Shown in pieces: positions 1-10,956 of a stretch of 12,486 nucleotides of DNA (position 1 is the stretch's first letter; the number at the start of each line of letters is the position of its first letter). Under the pieces are notes generated by a model, which was given only the letters and a program-made list of their open reading frames with translations, was not told where the DNA came from and did not search any database. The DNA lies in the NCBI GenBank assembly GCA_001598975.1, contig BBXU01001806.1:1-12486 (forward strand), in the 5' to 3' direction. Made by a program: the position numbers and the translations under genes. The DNA comes from Parachlorella kessleri (Eukaryota > Chlorophyta > Trebouxiophyceae > Chlorellales > Chlorellaceae).

Positions 1-3000
1 TTGAGGATTTGCCCAAGGTGCAAAGGGCAGCACCGCACTGGCGGGCGGTGCCGCCCGCTCATTCAGGGGCTGGCACGAGGCCGCTGCTCTGGCGCCCAGT
101 TGAAGCACCGCTGTCATGGCAAGGCTCGGCGGCGCAGGTTTGTAGCGCTCATGTTGGCAATCACAGATTGCATGGCCACAAGCAGGGGCTTGAATTGATA
201 GGGGAGCTCAGTTTATGGGTGGTGATATTATGCTTGTCGTCAAGCTTATGAAGTTTGGTGGACTTCGCATTCAGACGAACGAGACAACCATCTTTGCTCC
301 CCAGGTGTGGCAATGGTCGTTTACTTGAGCAGAAGTGCTGTGCAACGTGCACCAGAAATGCTGTGCAACGGGCGTGCAGCACGTCACACTCTATACATCC
401 CCACGAGGCCTCCCTCCCCTTTCGCTCAACAAGCCAAAAAGGCCAGTGTCAATCAGGCTGTCCAACCCTCCAGCCAGCGACAGCCACACAACACTGCATC
501 TGCCGGCCCAGCTTACCTTGGCCGTCTTGGGGTGAGGTGCGCTGTCTGTCCCCAGGAAGAACTTGGGGCTGCCAGAGGTGGCTGCGCCCAGCACAGCCTG
601 GCGGTGCTCCTCTCTTTTTAGGATGGGCAAACAGTAGGCGTGCGGCCGCAAGCCCCCCTGCATCCACACACGGATAGGATGGCACGACGGGTGGTAGAGA
701 GAGAGACTCATCGTCATCAGATAGTGTGTGCGGTGGGCCGGTCCAACTCCCCAATACCAAGTAAACGCCTCGGGTGAGTGTCCCATCCCCTTTCTGCCCC
801 CCACCAAAAATCCTAGCAGGCAACGAGTCGGGTCCACCCTGACACCCACATCAGTCCCACTGCCATAAGCCGGCACTCACCACGAAGAGCGCGTTGCGGT
901 TCAGCAGCATGTGCTGCGGGGTCACGGAGGCAGCAACATTGCCTGGCGCTGCCGCCACAAACTCTGCTGCGTCCCGCGTGGTGATGTGCTCCATCACCAC
1001 CCGCAGCTGGGGCACCTACATTTATGGGGAAAATGCAGTAGCCGTCACGGTACAGATATGTGCATAAACACAACAGCATCCTAGTGCGGTCTATAATATT
1101 TAGCGAACCCTAAACCACCAAGCTGCACAACAGAGCTGTGATGCGACAGAGGAGTGAGTCGCTGCCGTAACCCTTCCAGGTGCCTTTGACTGGAATTGCA
1201 GGCCACAGCCTTCGGGCCCACCCACCTTGTCTAGCAAGGGCTTGAGCTTTGTCTCTATAAATACCTTCTCCCTATCGAAGAAGTCCACCGATGCATCGGT
1301 CACCTCGCCATGAACCAGCAGCAGCACACCCGCCTGCAGATCCATATCTGACCCAACTCACAAGAGGGCAATGTCTTAGCCACCGCCTCTCTCTCCTCTC
1401 ACTACTCGAAAAGCGCAGCCCTCACAACCGGTCACTAGCTTGGGACACACAGACATCAGTACTTTAGGGTACCCGGCCATCCCTAGGATATAGCAATGCA
1501 AGTGCACCAAGAAAATGTGCTGCCATAGGGGCCGCCTCCAATGCCCACAGGAGGGCGAGGGAGAACATGGCTGCGTGCCCAAAACGGACACGCTGCCTGC
1601 TGGCCCGCCGTGGCGCTGCTTTGCTGTGGCCTCTTAATGGAAGCACCTCTGCCGGTCAGAATGTGTCGCAGAATGCTAACGAAAGAGGCGGATCAGGGGT
1701 GCAGGCAACCTCAGCAAGACTCTAACCACACAGTGTTAAGAGCCCCATAACAACAACCGTAATATGCTGACTAACTAGTGCACCAAGGCTGCCTTTTGCC
1801 CCCAGTCCGCACCTCTGCCATGGCTTTCAGTGTGGGCAAACACTTGTCAAAGTCCGTCACCCCTGAGTCGCTGTTAGTCGTGGCGCCAGCCGGGTACAGC
1901 TTGAACGCCACCACCCCTGCCACGCCAGCATATACAGGTTAAGCACGACGTAGATACTTGTTGATGTTTCTATTTTAAAGCAGGAAACAAATGCCTGCTA
2001 CCTCTCCACGGTTCAGCAAAATGCAGAAAAAAGCCTGGCTGAGGGTGGGAGGTTCTGTTAGTACCGGCAAGAAAGATTGTCTGGTTGTCCAAGCCGGCCA
2101 GCAGGTACCGGGCCTGCCTGGCGCGAGAAGGCTTGCCCCCCAACTCCCACTCTCGGCGGCGTGAAGTGTTGCAGCATGCCATGGGTGTGGGGCAGCCGAA
2201 CGACTCTAGATGGCCGCCTGCGCCCTACCTAGCGGGCAGTCCTCCAGTCCTGGCATAGCCTTGCACCTCTGAGCTCAGGCCCAGGTGCAGGAAGATCGCA
2301 ACTACCCTTCTCCTTTCATTAACAATGAAGTGACACAGAGCCACCATTGCTGCCTCACCTGCCTCCTTGGCTCGTTGGACCTCCTCCACAGGTGTGTTGT
2401 CAGTGAGGTACAGGGTCATCAGCGGGGTGAAGTGGGTGCCTGTGGGAACGGCATCCAGCACCCGCTCCTTGTAGTCAAGGGCCTGCAAGTAGTAGAGCCA
2501 CTGGGAGTTGTAAAAGCCTGTCACTGGGTCCAGAGTAACGAGCTTGCCCATGTGGCTGCTATGCTACTGGCGCAGGGCGTCCTATCTCTCGACACTGCAG
2601 CAGGGCCGCACATCGTTCAGTCAGCTCGTGATGCCCGAAGGGCCCTCTAATCGCAGAACGTCTTTACGCATGGACTCATACACGCACCTGGGCTGCACTG
2701 GTGATGGGTGGGACCAGGTTCGGCATGACGATGGCCCTGCCATAGTGCTTGGCGGTGTGGGGCACCACCGACTTCAGCCCAGCACCATCACGCAGATGCA
2801 AATGCCAGTCGTCAGGGCGAGTGATCACAAGCTCAGAGGGAGCTGATGCTGCCGTGGCTAGCCGTGCACCTCTTGCCACATGTGTTGGGACCTGGCGCCA
2901 GACTGCAGCAGGAAGAAGTTTATATCAGCTTCTATATTAGTAGAGCACTATTAGGGAAAGGAAAGCAGAGCCAGGAAAGGACAGCCAACCCAAGCCAAGA

Positions 3001-3104
3001 CGGACACTGAAATGCAAGGGGCGCATGCATGCATCCAGACGGTCCACCTGACCAGGGAGCCGGGCGCTTGAGACTCGGTGTTGCGACAGCAAACGCTTCA
3101 TCAT
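1..3104 (-). CDS. PYR4: Dihydroorotase, E. coli/plant type, organelle-targeted; partial at C-terminus
   Basis: Catalyses reversible cyclisation of carbamoyl-aspartate to dihydroorotate in de novo pyrimidine synthesis. Exons (minus strand): 3104-3053, 2902-2688, 2482-2359, 1916-1813, 1333-1226, 1015-881, 657-517; all GT-AG and phase-consistent, giving 293 codons. Motifs: HLHLRDG (H51, H53), MPN (N79), FKLYPAG (K136, the carbamylated Lys), LLVHGEVTD (H173), MEHITT (H211), FLGTDSAPH (D284). Spacings match E. coli PyrC ligands H16, H18, K102, H139, H177, D250 to within one residue, so the site is intact and no exon is missing between them. The family is about 345 residues without a targeting peptide, so roughly the last 60-90 residues, starting with the usual CGCAG segment, lie beyond base 1; the last intron seen exceeds 516 bases and I found no exon in 1-516. 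The start is the double ATG at 3104; exon 2 has no in-frame ATG before the catalytic domain. N-terminus [17 protein letters not shown] is basic and Ser-rich, suggesting a mitochondrial or plastid presequence. The symbol follows the plant gene. Confidence 0.93.
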
Positions 3105-3420
3105 GATGGCGGTCTGGTGGTCAACTAGCCACCGCACGTCATTGGGCGCCAGATCGGCATCAAAGGAGCGTCCACTGTATGAAGACTGATGGTGAGACGG
3201 TAGGAACCGTGCTGGGACATCTTACCGCGAACTACTAGACCCTGGAAAGCGCGGGTGTTTTGTCCCAACTTTTGAACTCTTGCAAGCAAGTTCATCCACC
3301 TTTGCGTTCCAACCTCGCCTATTCCACAACTCCACTCTTATCCATACCCAAAGCTTCAAAATCAGTCACTGAAAGCAAGCTTGACGTTTCTCAGCCAACA
3401 GCACACCAGCAGCAGCAATC
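3105..3420. promoter_or_regulatory. Divergent intergenic region between dihydroorotase and PCNA
   Basis: The 316 bases between the two start codons must hold both 5' UTRs and the core promoters, unless either gene has an upstream non-coding exon. The PCNA-proximal part (about 3250-3420) is pyrimidine- and CA-rich with an imperfect inverted repeat at 3274-3293. I saw no clear TATA box at a fixed distance from either start and no perfect E2F consensus. Calling it a bidirectional promoter is inference from head-to-head layout only. Confidence 0.5.
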
Positions 3421-6223
<2,803 letters not shown>

Positions 6224-6750
6224 CTTGTGTAATGTCTGTCCCTCGCTAGAAATGGCAGCTAGAGGGAGTCGGTGATGTGGGGTCCCTGCATTGTTATTTC
6301 CATTGTGTTGCCCCCTGGCGCCAGGCAGGGCGAGTTACTTATAAGGATGTAGAATCCAGCATGGATCTTGGTTAGGGTGCAGACTTCACTTGGCAGGTGG
6401 CGTGACTTGCCAGCAGTTAGTGACGTACCATTTAAATTGTAGGCAGGAATCACTAGCCAGTTTGTTCTCAAAACAACAGGGAGTCACCTCCAAACACCAC
6501 TGCGATACAAAGCGCCTGTATCACACACATTCTAGATATCTGTAAAGCAGGAACAAGCAATGTGCATCCCGACGCAATGAAAGAACAGAACTGCCAGAAA
6601 GGGGGGTGCATTTTGAAGGCATGAAATAACTTGGCCTAACCAAGGAGTCAAAGACATTCCAGGGGTGCACAACCGGACAAGAGAATTGCAGTCTACAAAG
6701 AGCGCATACACAACATAGAGCATCCCTGTGCCGTTTGGAGAAGCCGGCCA
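6224..6750. other. Convergent 3' flanks of PCNA and PP2C genes
   Basis: The 527 bases separate the PCNA stop codon from the PP2C stop codon on the other strand, so they should carry both 3' UTRs. There is no credible ORF: the open frames here are short and have no recognisable protein. A perfect 12-base palindrome built on GGCGCC lies at 6314-6325. Plus-strand TGTAA pentamers, the common chlorophyte poly(A) signal, occur at 6228-6232 and 6541-6545. No minus-strand TGTAA was seen, so the PP2C poly(A) site is unresolved. Confidence 0.6.
6541..6545 (+). promoter_or_regulatory. Candidate poly(A) signal TGTAA for PCNA
   Basis: TGTAA is the usual green-algal polyadenylation signal. This copy lies 318 bases after the PCNA stop, a plausible 3' UTR length. 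The other copy at 6228 is only a few bases past the stop and is a poor candidate. A five-base motif occurs often by chance, so this is weak. Confidence 0.3.
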
Positions 6751-9604
6751 TTACTTGAGCTTGAGCACAACCACGGTGACATCGTCGTTGCTGCCAGCTT
6801 TCACTGCTGCTTGGGCCAGGGCTTGCGCAATCTTGTCACAGGAGGCCCCTGCCGCGGACATCCTCTCGCACGTGGATACCACCTGAGCAGCAGACCGGGG
6901 AGGGGACCACAGCTGAGTTGCTTTGATTTTTTTCCACTCCATTGCACCAGAGAGCTGATGGGGTGCACATGACAATCGCGAATGCAATGCGCAGGTGCAG
7001 GTCCAACACACATAGAGGGCCTTCGGTGCACGACCGACGAACCCAAGCCACATAGCAATGCTTGCTTACCTCGTCATTGCTCAGGCCACCCCCGCTGCCG
7101 CGCTCCAGGTTGGGGTTGAGGCCATCAGACGACACAATGACCCAGCCGTCCTGGTCTGCAGCAAGCAGGCGCATACACAAACAGTTGCCGTCTTGGACAA
7201 AAAATGGAACACACAAGCACACAAGATTGGGCGTGCACGTGGATAGAGTGGCCAAGAAAGCACTCGCTGACCGCGGCCATGGCTCCGCCCTGCCATGGCT
7301 CCATGGCTCCGCCCTGCACAGCCCAATAGGAATAGTTTATAGCCCATTCTATGCCGCAACAAGGCGCACCTGTGAGCTCGGTAAGGGCGGTGTAGGGCGT
7401 GGCAATCACCCCAAACCCTGTGCTGTATCCGTCAGAGCCGGCTTGCACACCCTCAAACTGAAGGGAGCCCTGCAGCCAAGCACTGGGTACTGGGTTAAGG
7501 TGTGGCTCACACCGCAGTTGTTTTGAAGTGCTGGGAGGTGCCCTGGTGTCTGGGCGCTTTGTGCCTCGCCCCGCAGAAAAAGAGACTAGCAAGGCAGCAT
7601 TCGACCTTCAACCAGCATCCTGGCTGCTAAGGTTCTTCACCCGATAATAAAGACCTGAACAGCAGGGAGTACCCTCAAAGTAGCAGCGACCACACACGGT
7701 TGCTTGACCTTGAGGCTTGATGCAGCCTCCAATACGTCGCCATCCGCTAGCACCATGAACAATTTTACCTCCCCTTCCCTTCTCCAAACACATTCACATC
7801 CAAAAGACAGCCACCTGCACACTAACGGAGTGCCCCCCATATAATACCCAGTCATGCTGACACACGCCCCACTAAACACATTCAAGATTGACCGCAGCTG
7901 CCCACCTTCATGTAGGCGTCGCCAAAAGCCCGAGAGAGCGCCAGTATGCCGCCCACTCTCCAAGTGCCGCCCACAAAGCGCACCAAGGGCATGCGGGGGT
8001 TGGGGTTCTCGCGCTCAATGCGCTTGCGCTCATCCTCACTGCATGCAGGCAAAAGCATGAACTGTGGGAACACGGGTGAGGCTTGAGACCATGGTCTCAG
8101 ACAGACTGCTGACCGCAGTTTTGTGGGATTTTTAATATACTTGCTAGCGTGGGCGAAGTCGCTGTAAGTGATACACAGTGGTACCCGGCATACTGGACCA
8201 GTTGAATAGCAATAAGCAACGGGGTGTGAGGACCACATAACAAGGAAGACCTTGACTCAGCCACCGACGACTGCAGGTAACCCTTGGGCGGTCACAGGTC
8301 AGTATGCTGCTACTCACTTGTCGGGCACATGGTCCTCTGTAAGCTGAACAGCCCTGCCATTGCGAGCCAGCAGCACCCGGGCATCACCAGCATTCGCGGT
8401 CAGCAAGATTGGCTTCCCGCTGGCATCTCTGCAGGGCACACAAGCAGACTATGACTGTGGCTCTTGCAAGGGCTCTGGAGGGCGCATGGGCAGGGTAGAG
8501 GGCTATATCCCAAGCGCAGTTCGGTAAATTGGAGGAGGAAACGAAAGGGGCAGGTTTCTGGTTGCCAGCAAAGCTCTGCACAACATAAGCAGGGTCCTTC
8601 ACATACACATATGCAACAAGCGGGCTGCAGAAGGACGCAGTTCGGATCTTCATGCAGAACAGGAGCACTGTCTTTTGGTGGTCGTCCCTAGGATGGCCCA
8701 CGCCCTCAGTAAAGCCTGGAGGCCGGGGCGATATAGAAATGGACAACTAAGGCCAAACCTGTAAATGATCATGATGGCAGCAGAGGCCCCACACTTGGAG
8801 CCTCCTACACCACGCTCCCCCATGCCCAGGAAGCCGCCCTGCGGTTGCAGCAGCCGCTTGTCGGCCTGCACAAACGCTTCCCGGATCCCCGCCTCTGCAG
8901 CAGCAGCAGCAGCAGCAGATGCGCATGTCACGTGACAAGGCGTGGGCCAGCGCACATATCTGGCAGGTGGCGCAGGCACACAAGCCATGCTTGAGGGCAG
9001 GCAGGCCAGACGATGACTCATCCCCCTCCCACCTGGGTTCTTCCCATCTGTCCAATAGTTCTCAATGACCTTGATGAAGTTCTTTTCCAGCCAGTTGGCA
9101 ACAGCATTGCCCCCTGCATGGGTCGGCAGGCCTGGTATTGAGGCAGTGAGGGAACATTAGTACTTCAGTGTGCACGGAGCAGGTGCTGGTTAAGAATGCA
9201 ACACAGCTGCTTGAGCCTCACCGTGGCCGTCAAAGACAGCAGCATATGCCTCGGGCTGGCCAGGCTGTGTTGAGTCTGCCACCTGCACACTCAGCCGGTC
9301 CTCGTTCTGCTTCCTGCAGATAAGGACGACCTTGATCAGGCCCATTTTCTGCCAATGGGATTGTTGCAGGTCGTTACAGCAGCTCAGGGCGGAAAGTCTC
9401 GCACCCAACGCTACCTCACCTGGACGTCCCTTGGAGGGTTGCTGTTCCTGTCGCCTTAATAGCTACTGCGGTCCCCAGCTGCGTCGCCTGAGCCCTAATT
9501 GGCAGCCTCAGGCTCAGGTTGCGGCGGGGGAAGCTTGAACAACGCCTGGCTTGAAGCACAGCAGGTCCCTGCTTCTGCATGGTGAGTTTAGTGCTAGACG
9601 CCAT
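6751..9604 (-). CDS. PP2C-type protein Ser/Thr phosphatase, probably plastid-targeted
   Basis: Metal-dependent (Mn/Mg) phosphatase that removes phosphate from Ser/Thr. Exons (minus strand): 9604-9420, 9313-9222, 9113-9033, 8894-8759, 8428-8318, 8038-7906, 7469-7370, 7155-7070, 6882-6751. All are GT-AG and phase-consistent, giving 351 aa plus TAA. Residues 1 to about 50 (MASSTKLTMQKQGPAVLQAR, then Arg/Ser-rich) look like a chloroplast transit peptide. PP2C motifs: NEDR (65-68); VFDGHGG (88-94, metal D90); ANAGDARVLLARNG; a TEDH motif; GGTWRVGGILALSRAFGD; SSDGL (D290); and GSNDDVTVVV (D341), so the metal ligands are present. Oddities: SDGLNP replaces the usual SDGLWD, a Gly-rich ERGSGGGL stretch follows, and about 20 extra residues sit between AFGDAYMK and VIATP. 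A second in-frame ATG at 9700 would add 32 residues; I chose 9604 because MASS plus the basic tract fits a transit peptide. I cannot assign it to TAP38/PPH1, PBCP or another named phosphatase, and the substrate is unknown. Confidence 0.93.
7277..7316 (+). repeat. Modular 8-base repeat (A-B-A-A-B) in a PP2C intron
   Basis: Two perfect 16-base copies of CCATGGCTCCGCCCTG at 7277-7292 and 7301-7316 flank one extra half-unit CCATGGCT at 7293-7300. The array is in the intron at 7156-7369 and looks like a small slippage or duplication product. Confidence 0.85.
8084..8099. repeat. Perfect 16-base palindrome in a PP2C intron
   Basis: TGAGACCATGGTCTCA reads the same on both strands. It lies in the intron at 8039-8317, 45 bases upstream (in minus-strand sense) of the next exon. 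It may be chance or a hairpin; no role is assigned. Confidence 0.7.
8898..8918 (+). repeat. (CAG)7 trinucleotide repeat at a PP2C splice acceptor
   Basis: Seven perfect CAG units on the plus strand read as (CTG)7 on the coding strand, ending directly at the acceptor CAG of the PP2C exon that starts at 8894. The repeat replaces a normal polypyrimidine tract. Confidence 0.9.
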
Positions 9605-10938
9605 GCTTTGCGGGACCCGTGGTTGAGAAGTAACCGGCGCTTTAATGGCAATGTAGCAGGTCTGTGGGATGTGCAGGGCGTTCGCAGCTGCCCAACTCAT
9701 CCTATTGGGCGCGCCCGCCAATGCAGTCACTGAGAGTGAGAAATAGTTTGAACAGAGAAGTGATAGTGCCGCTCTGTAACGAGGGCCTCTTCGAAGATAC
9801 TTCGTTGGGGATTGCCTGCGTCTCTAAGCAAGTAAATCTCTCACAACGATTCGTTTGCCAAAACTGAGAACTGCCAGACCACAGGGGTGAGCCAGCTTGG
9901 CCTAAGCCAGTAGACTCCCCAAAAGCACACTTAACCACTTCATTGCTTGGGCACTGCTGCACATCACAGTTGCTGACACTGTCTTCACAGACATGACGAT
10001 AGCTGACACTATCGTGCACTTCGAGCAGCCACCGATCAAGTGCCACAGAGGGTCCATCCAAATAGAAGCGCAAGTGACTCTCGTTGAACCATACATGCAG
10101 GCATGCATGCTGCTACCTGACTCCCAGTACTGTACCAGAAGTACATAATAATAACCTTGCACAAGAAACAACAGCTAGTAATCGCAACCTGCCTCTGTCT
10201 GCAGGCAAAACCATGCGGAAAAGCTAGCAAGCGACGCGTAATCCACCAGGAGGTCAAATGACAGCAACATGCACTGTGCGAAGCAGAGGGATTGAAACAC
10301 AGAAGGCTGAATGAGGAACAAGTCCTCTGGATGAATGCCGGCTCGCGCCGTGCAGCACACACAGTAACACGCCCAATCTCAAATCAAATTGAGAAGTTAT
10401 GATGGCCACAAAGGCGTTCAACATGGCAGTTTCACAATTCCCAAGATCAGAATTCGGCGGGGCAGTACCGCTACTCAGCTGTTTCACCCTGACCCGATTT
10501 TTTCCAACTCCACTTGCAGTCCTAACACAGAAGCACTACACCTGGAAGCACCATGATAAATATCAATGGCACGCCATCATTCCGAAGGGATTTTCCCGGG
10601 CCACGGCATGCCCACCCGCCACAGCTCGTACCAAGGGTCCCTCAGTAGCAACGTTGGGAAACAACCCCAGTCTCCTGCGGATGGTCTCCCAAACAGCTAC
10701 TACTGCCAGCATCCGGGCGGCGGCACATCCTTGCATGCCATGCCAGAAGGCAGGCTGCCCCTACATCCTTCCACTTTGCACCCCTGACTAGGCCGCAGCA
10801 CTTGGGTTTCATCATTTCCACGACTGCCTACTCAATCTCCCTCGTTGCACCTTACCGGTGCCTTGGCTAGTGGGAGGCCTTCCAGACCACAACCACCTCC
10901 TCTTGGGCCTGGCTAGTGGGAGGCCTTTCAGGCCACAA
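9605..10938. other. Intergenic region: PP2C upstream side and DUF3181 3' flank
   Basis: These 1.33 kb hold no gene I can support. The left part should carry the PP2C promoter and 5' UTR (minus strand); the right part should carry the 3' UTR of the DUF3181-like gene. Open frames, including 10399-10791 on the plus strand (130 aa from ATG) and 9702-10073 on the minus strand (begins at TTG), match no family I know. A 57-codon minus-strand ORF at 10563-10736 is the only one with protein-like texture. Also present are a 7-bp-stem hairpin at 9996-10015 and a 46-bp tandem repeat at its right edge. I found no minus-strand TGTAA signal. Confidence 0.6.
9996..10015. repeat. Hairpin-forming inverted repeat with a repeated loop sequence
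   Basis: Arms ACGATAG (9996-10002) and CTATCGT (10009-10015) are perfect complements around a 6-base loop. The 9-mer GCTGACACT inside it also occurs at 9972-9980. It lies in the long intergenic region, about 390 bases upstream of the PP2C start. Confidence 0.7.
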
Positions 10939-10956
10939 TCACCTCCTCTTGGCATA
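10865..10956 (-). repeat. 46-bp tandem duplication spanning the stop codon of the DUF3181-like gene
   Basis: Copy 1 is 10865-10910 and copy 2 is 10911-10956. The first 42 bases of each unit differ at three positions (about 93% identity). In minus-strand sense, copy 2 holds the last codons (..AKRR) and the TGA stop at 10941-10939; the copy at 10865-10910 lies in the 3' flank, with TGG where the gene has TGA. Confidence 0.9.

Noticed and set aside
161..382. Cys-rich minus-strand frame considered as the missing dihydroorotase CGCAG exon
   Set aside because: The residue order and spacing do not match the family and no suitable acceptor and phase were found.
255..876. Long open frames on both strands over the dihydroorotase 3' part
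   Set aside because: They are shadows or read-through of exon 657-517 into introns. Only the 47 codons of that exon match the family.
3241..3275. Possible E2F site near AAAGCGCGGG upstream of PCNA
   Set aside because: The bases do not fit the E2F core on either strand; calling it would be forced.
6314..6325. 12-bp palindrome around GGCGCC as a transcription terminator
   Set aside because: Nuclear mRNA 3' ends in eukaryotes are not made by hairpin termination; the palindrome is short and GC-rich and may be chance.
9702..10073. 123-codon minus-strand open frame upstream of PP2C
   Set aside because: It begins at TTG, has no recognised domain and has poor codon texture; it probably lies in the PP2C promoter.
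10399..10791. 130-aa plus-strand ORF starting ATGATGGCC
   Set aside because: No recognisable domain and irregular composition; it overlaps the more protein-like minus-strand frame. Most likely chance openness in intergenic DNA.
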